From NCBI GenBank assembly GCA_900759335.1, contig CAAEUX010000087.1:1-14476 (forward strand): DNA of 14,476 nucleotides, in the 5' to 3' direction. Position numbers and translations under genes: made by a program. Numbering within the stretch: the first letter of the stretch is position 1; the number at the start of each line of letters is the position of its first letter. Under the pieces are notes generated by a model that saw only the letters and a program-made list of their open reading frames with translations, made no database searches and was not told where the DNA came from. The stretch is from an uncultured Collinsella sp. (GTDB taxonomy: Bacteria > Actinomycetota > Coriobacteriia > Coriobacteriales > Coriobacteriaceae). This document shows positions 7,172 to 13,995 of the stretch, piece after piece.

Positions 7172-7273
7172 GACCGCCATCGTCGCAACGTTATGAAGCC
7201 GTGATAGATTAAGTTCATCGCAATCAATTACGAATCGCCGCGCATGCCGGCGTGGGGCGCCCAAGGAGGCACT

Positions 7274-7528
7274 ATGGAGTACGGATCGTTTCAGGCCGAG
7301 GAATTCGGCGACTTGCAGCGCCTGGTCGACGGACTGTTTTACGACCGCCACGCCATCGACCGCCTGGATCTGATCGTACAGGCCGAAATCTTGGACCTGG
7401 CGCCCGACCTCATGGAGATCGTGAATCTTTTGCCGCCCGGCTACTACGACCGCCAGTCACTTTGCGACCAGCTCAACTCCGCCTTGGCCGCCCACGGCTG
7501 GGGCGCCATCTACGGCACCGTGGAATAA
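7274..7528 (+). CDS. Small protein of unknown function (84 residues)
   Basis: The only plus-strand gene in the window; I do not recognise it. The start ATG 7274-7276 is chosen because AGGAGG lies four bases upstream; an in-frame ATG at 7244 has no such site. Seen: a soluble, mildly acidic protein rich in Leu and Asp, probably mostly helical from 8 to 53 (DLQRLVDGLFYDRHAIDRLD and following), then a PPGYYDR turn at 54-60 and a second short helix ending in AHGWGAIYGTVE. There are no membrane segments, signal peptide or metal motif. It diverges from the aminotransferase across a 150-bp gap and is followed by two stem-loops. The clear start and stem-loop placement argue for a real gene; the function is unknown. 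Confidence 0.7.
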   Translation: MEYGSFQAEEFGDLQRLVDGLFYDRHAIDRLDLIVQAEILDLAPDLMEIVNLLPPGYYDRQSLCDQLNSALAAHGWGAIYGTVE

Positions 7529-7573
7529 ACCTAGTCATTGGGGCCTGTGGTCAAAAAATAGCAAATATGAGTA

Positions 7574-7594
7574 CTGTTACTTTTTTAGTAACAG
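7574..7594 (+). terminator. Stem-loop downstream of the small ORF, possible terminator
   Basis: ctgttact (7574-7581) pairs with agtaacag (7587-7594) around a loop of five T. Only a short T-run (gatttt) follows, so it is a weak terminator; the stronger one at 7608 is close behind. Confidence 0.45.
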
Positions 7595-7607
7595 CGATTT
7601 TGAATTA

Positions 7608-7629
7608 AAAAGGCCAGTCTTGGCCTTTT
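7608..7629. terminator. Bidirectional intrinsic terminator
   Basis: aaaaggcca (7608-7616) pairs with tggcctttt (7621-7629) around a 4-base loop. A-runs on one side and T-runs on the other make it usable in both directions: for the small ORF on plus, and for any minus transcript arriving from nhaA. Confidence 0.7.
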
Positions 7630-7731
7630 GTGTCCGGTTTTGGAAGGATGCATCGGCATTTTTCGTCCAGCCACGCAATCGTTAATGCACAGACAGAATA
7701 GATTTGTACATTATTTTTCGCGCCTAAAATG

Positions 7732-7770
7732 AAACGCCGTTTGTGACAGTACTCACAAACGGCGTTTTTT
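7732..7770. terminator. Strong 15-bp stem terminator
   Basis: aaacgccgtttgtga (7732-7746) pairs perfectly with 7753-7767 around a 6-base loop, followed on plus by T at 7765-7770. On plus it would end transcripts running towards nhaA; on minus it lies about 95 bases after the nhaA stop and is followed by TTTCATTTT, so it may also serve nhaA. Confidence 0.75.
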
Positions 7771-7860
7771 GGCCACTGGGGTGTCCGGCAGGTGGCAAGT
7801 ACCACTCAAAACCGCGTTTTACACGCGCTCGAGCAGACTCTGGCGTCTGTTTCTACGCGC

Positions 7861-9219
7861 CTACTCGTTCTTGGGCGCGGGGTGCTTGCAGATCACACTC
7901 ATGTAGATCATGCCAAGTACGGCCGCGGTGACAGAGCCGGCGAGAATAGCGGCCTTGGCGGCCAGAACCTCAAACTGAGCCGTCGGGAAGGCAAGGCCGC
8001 TGATGAGAATCGACATGGTAAAGCCGATGCCGCCCAGAATGCCCACACCGGCAATCATGTGCCAGTTGACATTGCGCGGCAGCTCGCAGGCCCTAAGCTT
8101 AACCAGGGCAAACGTCATGCCAAAGATACCGATCGGCTTACCCAGCAGCATGCCAAAGTACACGCCGAGCGTCACCGGGTCGGTGAGCAGCGTGCTCATG
8201 TCCACGCCCACCAGGCGAACCTGCGCGTTGACAAACGCAAAGATCGGCAGGATCACAAAGTTGACCGGCGTGGAGATCAGACGCTCCATGCGGATAAGCG
8301 GCGGGGTCACGCGGTGCATGACGCGCTCGACCTTGGTAGTCGAGACGGTAAAGTCATGCTGGCCCAGGATGTGTGCCTCGTCGTCGTAGCGGTCATCGAG
8401 CAGCGGCAGGCACTCGCCCAGCCAATCGGTGAGACTATCGAGCTTGACGCCGCACTTGGCCGGAATGGTGAAGGCCAGGATGACGCCAGCAAGCGTGGCA
8501 TGTACGCCGCTCTTGAACATGCAGAACCACAACAGCAGCCCCAGTACCGAATACGGGGCAAGGCGGTAATGCTGCGTCTTGTTGAGCCACACGAGCGCGC
8601 AGGTCACAAGCGCGGCGGCGCCCAACCAAAACGGATTGGGGCTCTGACCGTAGAAGATGGCGATGGCGGCGATGGAGATCAGGTCGTCGGCGATAGCGAG
8701 CGTCGAGAAGAACACGCGCACGCCGTTGGGAACGCGGTTGCCCAAAAGCGACAGCACGCCCAGCGCAAAGGCAATATCGGTTGCCATGGGGATGGCCCAA
8801 CCGTTGCGGGCGCCGGCATGGTTAAAGATCAGATAGATGCAGGCGGGAACGACGACGCCGCCCACGGCCGCCAGCATGGGAAGCATGGCCTGACGCGGAT
8901 TCTTGAGCTCACCGACCGTCATCTCGTACTTAAGCTCGATGCCCACCAACAAAAAGAAAATCGCCATGAGGAAGTCGTTGACGAAAAGCTCAACGGTGAG
9001 GCCAGCCGTCAAATGCCCCAGACCCACATACAGCGGGGTCTCCAAAAAGTGATGGATGGCCTCGTAGGCATCGGTATTGGCGCAAATGACGGCGGCGATG
9101 GCAGCGATGACCATAACCGCGGCGGAAATCGTGCCGTTCTCGGCGATGCGCTCCCAGATGTCGTGACGTTCAAAGCGCTTGCGTTCACGAACGTTGAACA
9201 GCTGCTCGGGTGCTGCCAT
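7861..9219 (-). CDS. nhaA: NhaA Na+/H+ antiporter
   Basis: Inner-membrane antiporter of 452 residues that expels Na+ (or Li+) in exchange for H+ and supports pH and salt homeostasis. Seen: about twelve hydrophobic segments; NDFLMAIFFLLVGIELKYE at 81-99, a family signature; Asp148 in MATDIAFALG (equivalent to E. coli Asp133); the ion-binding pair Asp178-Asp179 in LAIADDL (E. coli Asp163/Asp164); and Lys361 in LLGKPIGI (E. coli Lys300). A longer hydrophilic loop around 260-310 makes it bigger than E. coli NhaA. The start ATG 9217-9219 has AAAGGAG six bases upstream. It is monocistronic, with a terminator-like hairpin in its leader. Confidence 0.96.
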   Translation of the reverse strand: MAAPEQLFNVRERKRFERHDIWERIAENGTISAAVMVIAAIAAVICANTDAYEAIHHFLETPLYVGLGHLTAGLTVELFVNDFLMAIFFLLVGIELKYEMTVGELKNPRQAMLPMLAAVGGVVVPACIYLIFNHAGARNGWAIPMATDIAFALGVLSLLGNRVPNGVRVFFSTLAIADDLISIAAIAIFYGQSPNPFWLGAAALVTCALVWLNKTQHYRLAPYSVLGLLLWFCMFKSGVHATLAGVILAFTIPAKCGVKLDSLTDWLGECLPLLDDRYDDEAHILGQHDFTVSTTKVERVMHRVTPPLIRMERLISTPVNFVILPIFAFVNAQVRLVGVDMSTLLTDPVTLGVYFGMLLGKPIGIFGMTFALVKLRACELPRNVNWHMIAGVGILGGIGFTMSILISGLAFPTAQFEVLAAKAAILAGSVTAAVLGMIYMSVICKHPAPKNE

Positions 9220-9233
9220 GGGCGGCTCCTTTC

Positions 9234-9249
9234 ACGGGAAAGCTCCCGT
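9234..9249 (-). promoter_or_regulatory. Hairpin next to the nhaA ribosome binding site
   Basis: acggga (9234-9239) pairs with tcccgt (9244-9249) around a 4-base loop. On the minus-strand transcript it sits directly before the AAAGGAG of nhaA, where it could influence initiation. Confidence 0.5.
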
Positions 9250-9252
9250 CTT

Positions 9253-9288
9253 AAAAAAGCACGGCCCGCCCAAGTGGCGGCGCCGCGC
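9253..9288 (-). terminator. Terminator-like hairpin in the nhaA leader (possible attenuator)
   Basis: On the minus strand, GCGCGG and CCGCC pair with GGCGG and CCGTGC (one bulge, one G-U pair, loop ACTTG), giving about 12 pairs, followed by TTTTTT (9253-9258). It ends only 33 bases before the nhaA start. ppaC upstream already has its own terminator, so this one is either a second barrier or a conditional attenuator of nhaA. Confidence 0.7.
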
Positions 9289-9427
9289 TCTAACGTATTA
9301 CGCTTGCATCTAGCCTACCCTGCACGACAAGCACGCAGGCGTGGCCGAAAAGCGGAACCACAGGTTGAACATTATTTGCTCAACGGCACGGGCACGCCTG
9401 TCCAAGAGACGACGCGGCGCCGTGCAC

Positions 9428-9467
9428 AAAAAACGACCGGAGCGCGGGACGTCCGCGATCCGGTCGT
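9428..9467 (-). terminator. Intrinsic terminator of ppaC
   Basis: On the minus strand ACGACCGG (9460-9467) pairs with CCGGTCGT (9433-9440), with an inner GC-rich stem, followed by TTTTTT (9428-9433). It lies 20 bases after the ppaC stop. Confidence 0.85.
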
Positions 9468-9486
9468 GGCGTTTGGTCAACTAAAC

Positions 9487-10410
9487 CTAGCAGGCGGCCA
9501 TGATGGGGGCAGCGACCTGCTTCTTACGGGAGAGGACACCCGGCATCCAGACGCCGTCGTGCTCGTCGGCAATGCCCAGGCCCTTCTGAGCGGCCTCGGT
9601 CTCGCCCTCGAGCAGGACCTGCGAGCCCTCCTCCATGATGTCGGTGATGCACAGGACAATGCCGTCGGCGCCCTTCTCGGCGGCGTAGGCGCGCATGGCC
9701 TCGCGGATCTCGTCGATCATGCCGAGTGCGCGGCTCTTGTCGACGGTCTCGTACTGGCCGATGAGCAGCTTCTTGCCAGCGGGCTCGAACATCTTGATGT
9801 CGTTGCCGACCATCTCGGCTGCGGTGAAGGAGCCGGACGGACGGGTAAGGAAGACTTCCATGCCAAACTTGACCGGGTCGACGCCCACCTGCTCGCCGAG
9901 CTTGGCGGCGACGGCGCGGTCGACATCGGTGGTGGTGGGGCTCTTGAGCATGAGCGTGTCGGTCATCATGGCCGAGAGCAGCAGCTTGGCCTGGACGTCG
10001 GAAAGCTCAACGCCGAGCACGCCGGCGAGCTTGGTGACGATGGTGCAGCTGGAGCCCCAGGGCAGGCAGATGTAGTGCAGCGGGCCGGCGGTCTCGAAGT
10101 CGCCGATGCGGTGATGGTCGACGACGCCAAAGACCGTGGCGTCCTTAAGGCCCGCGACGGACTGGGCGGACTCGTTGTGGTCGGTGAGGACGACGAGCTG
10201 ACCGGCCTCGACGGAATCAATCACGCGGGGCTCGGCAATGCCGGCGTCGGCGAGCAACTTGGCGGACTCGGCCGGAAGCTGACCAAGGGCGCAGGCCTCG
10301 TAGGTGTTGCCGGCATACTCAACCTGGTTGAGCAGCTGGGACAGGACGACGGCGCTCATGATGGCGTCGTTATCGGGGTTCTGGTGACCAAAGACAAGAA
10401 CGTTTGCCAT
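9487..10410 (-). CDS. ppaC: Manganese-dependent inorganic pyrophosphatase (family II, DHH)
   Basis: Cytoplasmic family II pyrophosphatase of 307 residues, full length, hydrolysing pyrophosphate to phosphate and so driving biosynthetic reactions forward. Seen: the metal-binding GHQNPDNDA motif at 8-16 (His9, Asp13, Asp15), Asp77 in LTDHNES, the DHH motif at 98-100 in VVDHHRIGDF, Asp151 in MMTDTLMLKSPT, and the C-terminal substrate-binding SRKKQV at 294-299. There is no CBS-domain insertion, so this is the short unregulated form. The start ATG 10408-10410 has GGAGG six bases upstream. The upstream kinase gene ends 121 bp before it without a strong terminator, so partial co-transcription is possible; its own terminator follows. 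Confidence 0.97.
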   Translation of the reverse strand: MANVLVFGHQNPDNDAIMSAVVLSQLLNQVEYAGNTYEACALGQLPAESAKLLADAGIAEPRVIDSVEAGQLVVLTDHNESAQSVAGLKDATVFGVVDHHRIGDFETAGPLHYICLPWGSSCTIVTKLAGVLGVELSDVQAKLLLSAMMTDTLMLKSPTTTDVDRAVAAKLGEQVGVDPVKFGMEVFLTRPSGSFTAAEMVGNDIKMFEPAGKKLLIGQYETVDKSRALGMIDEIREAMRAYAAEKGADGIVLCITDIMEEGSQVLLEGETEAAQKGLGIADEHDGVWMPGVLSRKKQVAAPIMAAC

Positions 10411-10502
10411 GGATATCCTCCACTTGATATGTGTACTTGGACGTAGCTATGGTAGCACGCGAACGCCGAACCCTATAAGACGGAAGGGGCACGGCACAAT
10501 TT

Positions 10503-10518
10503 GGGGCAAGTCTGTCCC
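10503..10518. repeat. Short hairpin between the ROK kinase gene and ppaC
   Basis: ggggca (10503-10508) pairs with tgtccc (10513-10518), one G-U pair included, around a 4-base loop. On minus it contains GGGACAGACTTG (10507-10518), matching 10 of 12 bases with GGGACAGGTTTG at 11554-11565. No T-run follows, so it is at best a weak terminator of the kinase gene. Confidence 0.45.
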
Positions 10519-10531
10519 CCCCTCGCACCAG

Positions 10532-11485
10532 CTATTTGCCGGCGGCGCGCAGGGCTACGTAGGCGGCGCCGATGATGCCGGCGTCGTTGCCGAGCGAGGC
10601 GACCTCAATGGGCGTCTCGCGCGAGGCGGAAAGCGCGTAGTGCTTAAAGTGCTCGCGGACCTTGTCGAGGTAGACGTCGGCCGAGGCGGAGGCGCCGCCG
10701 CCGATCAGGAACATCTCGGGGTCGACCACGTTGGCGATAAGCGCCAGAGCGCGACCGAGATAATCGGCCATGGTATCAGCCGCGGCCAGCGCAAGCTTGT
10801 CGCCCTCGCGGCAGGCCTGGAACACGTCCTTGGAATCGGAGGGGCCAGTGAGCTCGATGGGCTCGACGCCCGCCTTCTTGCACTCGGCTAGGTAGTTGCT
10901 CACCACACCGGTGGCGCTGGAATACTGCTCCAGGTGGCCATGGCCGCCACAGCCGCAGGTGCGCTCCTCGTCGGGATTCAGGCACATGTGGCCAATCTCG
11001 CCGCCGGCGCCCACAACGCCCGACACCACGTCGCCGTTGACGATAACGCCGCCGCCCACGCCGGTACCGATGGTGACCATCACCACATTCTGCACGCCCT
11101 TGGCAGAACCGAGCCAGGCCTCGCCCATGGCAGCAGCGTTGGCATCGTTCTCGTACTTAACGACCGCGTCGGGGCAGTGCTCCTGAATGGCGATCCTAAG
11201 CTCGGGCAGGTTAATGGCAATGTTGGCCTTGACCTTGGCATCGCCCGAGGCCGGGATGGGGCACGGAACGGCCAGGCCAATGCCAGCCACAAAGGCACGC
11301 GGAATCTGCGCCTTGGCGACCACCTGGTCGATCGCCTCGGTCACCGCGGCAAAGCCCGCAGCGTCAACGATGGGAGGCGTGGGTACGCTGGCCTTGGCAA
11401 GCAGGTTGCCGTCCTCATCGAACAGGCCCTCCTTAACCGAAGTGCCGCCGACGTCGATGCCGATGTAGTACTGCTTAGGTTCCAT
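10532..11485 (-). CDS. ROK-family sugar kinase, probable glucokinase
   Basis: ATP-dependent cytoplasmic sugar kinase of 317 residues. Seen: the phosphate-binding IGIDVGGTSVK at 8-18, the catalytic Asp114 in ENDANAAAMGE, TIGTGVGGG at 138-146, and the ROK metal signature from GEIGH (162-166) to CGCGGHGHLE (177-186). In that signature His166, Cys177 and Cys179 are present but the usual third Cys is His184. There is no N-terminal helix-turn-helix, so it is an enzyme rather than a ROK repressor. The start ATG 11483-11485 has AAAGG nine bases upstream; the ATG nine codons earlier has no usable site. Downstream of a cellobiose-type PTS operon, it could phosphorylate the glucose released by 6-phospho-beta-glucosidase. 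Other hexoses (mannose, N-acetylglucosamine) remain possible. Confidence 0.88.
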   Translation of the reverse strand: MEPKQYYIGIDVGGTSVKEGLFDEDGNLLAKASVPTPPIVDAAGFAAVTEAIDQVVAKAQIPRAFVAGIGLAVPCPIPASGDAKVKANIAINLPELRIAIQEHCPDAVVKYENDANAAAMGEAWLGSAKGVQNVVMVTIGTGVGGGVIVNGDVVSGVVGAGGEIGHMCLNPDEERTCGCGGHGHLEQYSSATGVVSNYLAECKKAGVEPIELTGPSDSKDVFQACREGDKLALAAADTMADYLGRALALIANVVDPEMFLIGGGASASADVYLDKVREHFKHYALSASRETPIEVASLGNDAGIIGAAYVALRAAGK

Positions 11486-11529
11486 GAGAGCCCGCCTTTC
11501 TCGTTTAAACATTGCCTGTATGGTACCGC

Positions 11530-11587
11530 TCCCAAGGCAAAACCTGCCAAAAAGGGACAGGTTTGTTTTGGCAGGTTTTATCTGGGA
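11530..11587. repeat. Palindromic element with 14-bp perfect arms
   Basis: aaaacctgccaaaa (11539-11552) pairs perfectly with ttttggcaggtttt (11566-11579) around a 13-base spacer. Outside a short unpaired stretch, tccca (11530-11534) pairs with tggga (11583-11587). It lies between the PTS terminator and the ROK kinase gene. T-rich arms on both sides could give bidirectional termination, but the symmetry and the spacer sequence shared with 10507-10518 suggest an interspersed REP-like element. Confidence 0.75.
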
Positions 11588-11628
11588 AAATGCGACGCCC
11601 GCTCATCAGCTCGCGCAAGACCTTCCCC

Positions 11629-11666
11629 AAATATAAAGGCGCCGGGAGGCGGAGACTCCCGGCGCC
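11629..11666 (-). terminator. Intrinsic terminator of the beta-glucoside PTS operon
   Basis: ggcgccgggag (11638-11648) pairs perfectly with ctcccggcgcc (11656-11666) around a 7-base loop. On the minus strand it is followed by TTTATATTT (11629-11637). It ends the transcript about 60 bases after the EIIA stop. Confidence 0.9.
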
Positions 11667-11724
11667 CGTCAAAGGGACTATGTTGTCTGTCGGACCGCAC
11701 GGTCCTTCGCGGCGATAACGCTGA

Positions 11725-12057
11725 CTAGGCCTTAAGTGCCTGCAACTGTTTGTGAACCTCGATGAGCTCCGTCGCCATGACGCGCATGGTCTCGGTACCG
11801 GCCATCTGGTCCTCGGCATGCAGCAGAATCAACGGAGCCTCACCGTTACGCTCGCCGTTGGCCTCCTTCTTCAGAAGCCCCATGTGAACATCGTGGCCAC
11901 CGTTATAGGCCTCGTCGCCCTGCTTGATAAGCTCCTCGGCGGCGTCAAAATCGCCCTCCTTGGCCTTTTGCACGGCATTGATGTACATGCTCTTGGCGGT
12001 GCCAACGTAGCTGATGATCTCGAAGCAGGTCATCTGCAGCTCGTTCATATCCTCCAT
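11725..12057 (-). CDS. PTS EIIA component, lactose/cellobiose family
   Basis: Cytoplasmic phosphocarrier of the lactose/N,N'-diacetylchitobiose/cellobiose PTS, 110 residues, an all-helical domain that works as a trimer. It receives phosphate from HPr and passes it to EIIB. Seen: the phosphorylation-site region LLHAEDQMAG with His80 and the metal-binding Asp83, plus GGHDVHMGLLKKEANGE at 53-69. Start choice: ATG 12055-12057, with AGGTG six bases upstream. A GTG at 12064-12066, directly after the EIIB stop, and an ATG at 12046-12048 are alternatives, so the N-terminus may differ by three residues. Coupling to EIIB is very tight. Sugar specificity cannot be read from this domain. Confidence 0.9.
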   Translation of the reverse strand: MEDMNELQMTCFEIISYVGTAKSMYINAVQKAKEGDFDAAEELIKQGDEAYNGGHDVHMGLLKKEANGERNGEAPLILLHAEDQMAGTETMRVMATELIEVHKQLQALKA

Positions 12058-12066
12058 GTGCTGCAC

Positions 12067-12369
12067 CTAGCCCATCACGCTGACGCAGTGGTCGATGATG
12101 CCGGCGGCGTTCATACGGCCGTAATCGACCATGTTGATGACCTCGACCGGGAAACGGCCGGCGGCCTCCTTCTCAAAATCGCCCTTGGTGTAGCCAATCT
12201 GCGGACCGAGCAGCAGGATATCGCACTCGTCCAGGTGATCGTGGGCCTCGTTCATGGGACGAGCCTCGACCTCGATGTCCAGACCGCGGCTCGCGACCTC
12301 AGACTGCATCTTCTGGACCAGCAGGCTCGTGGACATGCCGGCGTTGCAGCAAAGCATGATCTTCTTCAT
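12067..12369 (-). CDS. PTS EIIB component, lactose/cellobiose family
   Basis: Cytoplasmic phosphotransfer subunit of 100 residues that passes phosphate from EIIA to the sugar bound by EIIC. Seen: the N-terminal phosphocysteine loop CNAGMSTSLL with the active Cys8 (Cys7 precedes it), and the second conserved segment DILLLGPQIGY at 50-60, both typical of CelA-type EIIB. Its length is normal for a free-standing subunit. The start ATG 12367-12369 has AAGGAG six bases upstream. It follows the EIIC gene after a 153-bp gap that holds a stable hairpin, and abuts the EIIA gene. Cellobiose or another beta-glucoside is the likely substrate because of the linked GH1 phospho-glycosidase. Confidence 0.95.
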   Translation of the reverse strand: MKKIMLCCNAGMSTSLLVQKMQSEVASRGLDIEVEARPMNEAHDHLDECDILLLGPQIGYTKGDFEKEAAGRFPVEVINMVDYGRMNAAGIIDHCVSVMG

Positions 12370-12468
12370 GGTTTTCTCCTTATAACTGCGCGGCGCGCAG
12401 ACGACAACTGGTTTTATTCCTTGCGGCTATTGTGCCCACCCCCTGCGTCTTTACACAAGGAGAGAGCC

Positions 12469-12499
12469 GCGGGCATCGGCACCGCGTACCGGCGCCCGC
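12469..12499. promoter_or_regulatory. Stable hairpin between PTS EIIC and EIIB genes
   Basis: gcgggc (12469-12474) pairs with gcccgc (12494-12499); inside, cggcac (12477-12482) pairs with gtaccg (12486-12491) around a 3-base loop. There is no T-run on the minus strand, so it is more likely an mRNA-processing or stability element than a terminator. Confidence 0.6.
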
Positions 12500-12522
12500 A
12501 ACGGTGAAAGGGAGAACGACGT

Positions 12523-13875
12523 TTAAGCGTTCTGCTCGGCAAGGGCCTCCTGCTTGGCGATGGCCTTCTCGGAGATCCTCATAAAGGGCAGGTAGACAGC
12601 CATGCCGATGACAAGCTCGAGGGCCTGCCACACGCCGGCACGCCAGTCAAAGCCAGTGGCAAGCAGGGCGTTGATAACGGGAGGCATGGTCCAAGGCACC
12701 TGGGCAATGCAGGGGCTAATGATGCCCGCGCAGGTCAGAGCATAGGTGATGCCGATGAACAGGTCGGGAAGAAGCACGAACGGAATCATGAGCGGCAGGT
12801 TGTACACGACGGGGTAACCGTAGATAACCGGCTCGTTGATGTTGAACAGGCCAGGAACGATAGCCATCTTGGCAACGGTCTTGGAAGCCTTGTTCTTGGA
12901 GAACAGGAAGGTGTCGAGCAGGAGCATGAGGGTGCAGCCCGAACCGCCGATGAGGGCGAAGCTGTTGACGATCTGCATGTTCATGTAGTGATCGGGCTGG
13001 ATGGTGCCGCCGGCGGCGAAGGTAGCCATGTTGTCGACGATGAGCATGGTCAGGATCGGCTCGACGGTAGCGCCAGAGATGGTGGACTGGTGAATACCGA
13101 CACAGAACAGCAGGTTCGCAAGGGTGTAGATGAGGATGACAGCCCACGGGCCGGCGTTCATGATGCTCTTGAGCGGGTTGGAGATGCACGTGGAGATGAT
13201 GGTGCACAGATCGGTGCCGGCAAACACGGCGAGCAGGGCTGCGGCAACAGCGAAGATCGAGAGGTTGAGCAGCATCGGGATCATGACGTTAAAGGAGTTG
13301 GAGACCGCGGGGGGCACACCCTCGCCCAGCTTTACTTTAAGCTTCTCGACGCCGGAGATCTTGATGAAGAGCGTAACGGAGAGCAGAGCGATGATAATAG
13401 CCGCGAACAGACCGTTGGTGCCGGTGTTGGCAGTCGAAAGGGCGCCCGTGACCTCGGCAGAGGTGATCTTGTCGGTGAGCAGCGGGCTCGTGGCGGCAAG
13501 CGTGGCGGTGATCTGTTGCGGCATCATGATGACGAAAGCGGAGATTGCGACGACCACGCAGGCAAGCGGGTTATCGAAGCGCTCGTTCTTAGCGAGGCTG
13601 TAGCCAATCAATCCGGCCAGGATAATGGCAGAGACGTTGAGGGTGCCCAGCGTAATTGCCGAACCCCAGGTCTGGAGGTTGGCAAGACCCGCCGCATCGA
13701 GCGGGAACAGAGGGAACACGACATTGTTAATAAGAACCGCGATACCCGCAAGGATATAGAGCGGCGTGATGGTTGCGAAGGCATCGCGCAGGGAACGCAG
13801 GTGAACCTGGTTTCCCACCTTCGCAGAGACCTCGGCAAATTTGTCGAGGAAGCTCTTTCCGTTGTCACTGGCCAT
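12523..13875 (-). CDS. PTS EIIC component, cellobiose/lactose family permease
   Basis: Membrane permease of 450 residues that imports a beta-glucoside and presents it for phosphorylation by EIIB. Seen: a cytoplasmic N-terminal helix, about ten hydrophobic segments, the substrate region FCVGIHQSTISGATVEPI at 257-274 with His262, the conserved FNINEPVIYGYPVVYNLPLM at 344-363 with Glu348, and QVPWTMPPVI at 392-401. Compared with the common GIHG version, Gln263 follows His262, which may mark a subfamily. The start ATG 13873-13875 has AGGAG five bases upstream. It is the second gene of the operon, about 120 bp after the GH1 gene. EIIA and EIIB are encoded separately downstream. Confidence 0.95.
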   Translation of the reverse strand: MASDNGKSFLDKFAEVSAKVGNQVHLRSLRDAFATITPLYILAGIAVLINNVVFPLFPLDAAGLANLQTWGSAITLGTLNVSAIILAGLIGYSLAKNERFDNPLACVVVAISAFVIMMPQQITATLAATSPLLTDKITSAEVTGALSTANTGTNGLFAAIIIALLSVTLFIKISGVEKLKVKLGEGVPPAVSNSFNVMIPMLLNLSIFAVAAALLAVFAGTDLCTIISTCISNPLKSIMNAGPWAVILIYTLANLLFCVGIHQSTISGATVEPILTMLIVDNMATFAAGGTIQPDHYMNMQIVNSFALIGGSGCTLMLLLDTFLFSKNKASKTVAKMAIVPGLFNINEPVIYGYPVVYNLPLMIPFVLLPDLFIGITYALTCAGIISPCIAQVPWTMPPVINALLATGFDWRAGVWQALELVIGMAVYLPFMRISEKAIAKQEALAEQNA

Positions 13876-13957
13876 GATTGCTCCTAACTTTCAAATCCGG
13901 CCTTTTCCTATGCGCACGGTGGTCTGTCGCCCTCTGCCACCAGATGTGCCATGTTTT

Positions 13958-13973
13958 GCGCGCGGCGGCGCGC
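13958..13973. promoter_or_regulatory. GC-rich hairpin between the GH1 gene and PTS EIIC
   Basis: gcgcgc (13958-13963) and gcgcgc (13968-13973) pair around a 4-base loop. On the minus strand only AAAAC follows, so it is not an intrinsic terminator; it could slow decay of the upstream message. Confidence 0.5.
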
Positions 13974-13995
13974 GGTCTGGGCGTTTGCCCGGTCG

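Larger units (their letters stand above)
7529..7860. other. Gene-free stretch of 332 bp with three main stem-loops
   Basis: Lies between the plus-strand ORF (ending 7528) and the minus-strand nhaA (ending 7861), so transcripts converge here. It is AT-richer than its surroundings. It holds stem-loops at 7574-7594, 7608-7629 and 7732-7767, plus a weak 5-bp hairpin at 7813-7827 that, read on the minus strand, is followed by GTTTTG and could be the first terminator of nhaA. The ~100 bases between 7630 and 7731 have no ORF with a ribosome binding site; an unannotated small RNA there is possible but unproven. Confidence 0.6.

Noticed and set aside
7244..7273. N-terminal extension of the small plus-strand protein
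   Set aside because: The ATG at 7244 lacks a Shine-Dalgarno, whereas ATG 7274 has AGGAGG just upstream.
7605..7805. 66-residue minus-strand ORF with a CEYCHK segment
   Set aside because: It is made of the two terminator stems and the sequence between them, with no ribosome binding site, so the Cys pair is accidental.
9253..9426. Known Na+/Li+ riboswitch in the nhaA leader
   Set aside because: The position is suggestive but I cannot match the sequence to any known riboswitch consensus, so only an uncharacterised leader is reported.
7792..10446. 884-residue plus-strand ORF
   Set aside because: It spans nhaA, an intergenic region with two terminators and ppaC in antisense; the composition is that of a shadow frame.
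12988..13887. 299-residue plus-strand ORF opposite PTS EIIC
   Set aside because: Highly charged Asp/Gly/Arg/Glu/His sequence complementary to transmembrane codons; an antisense shadow.
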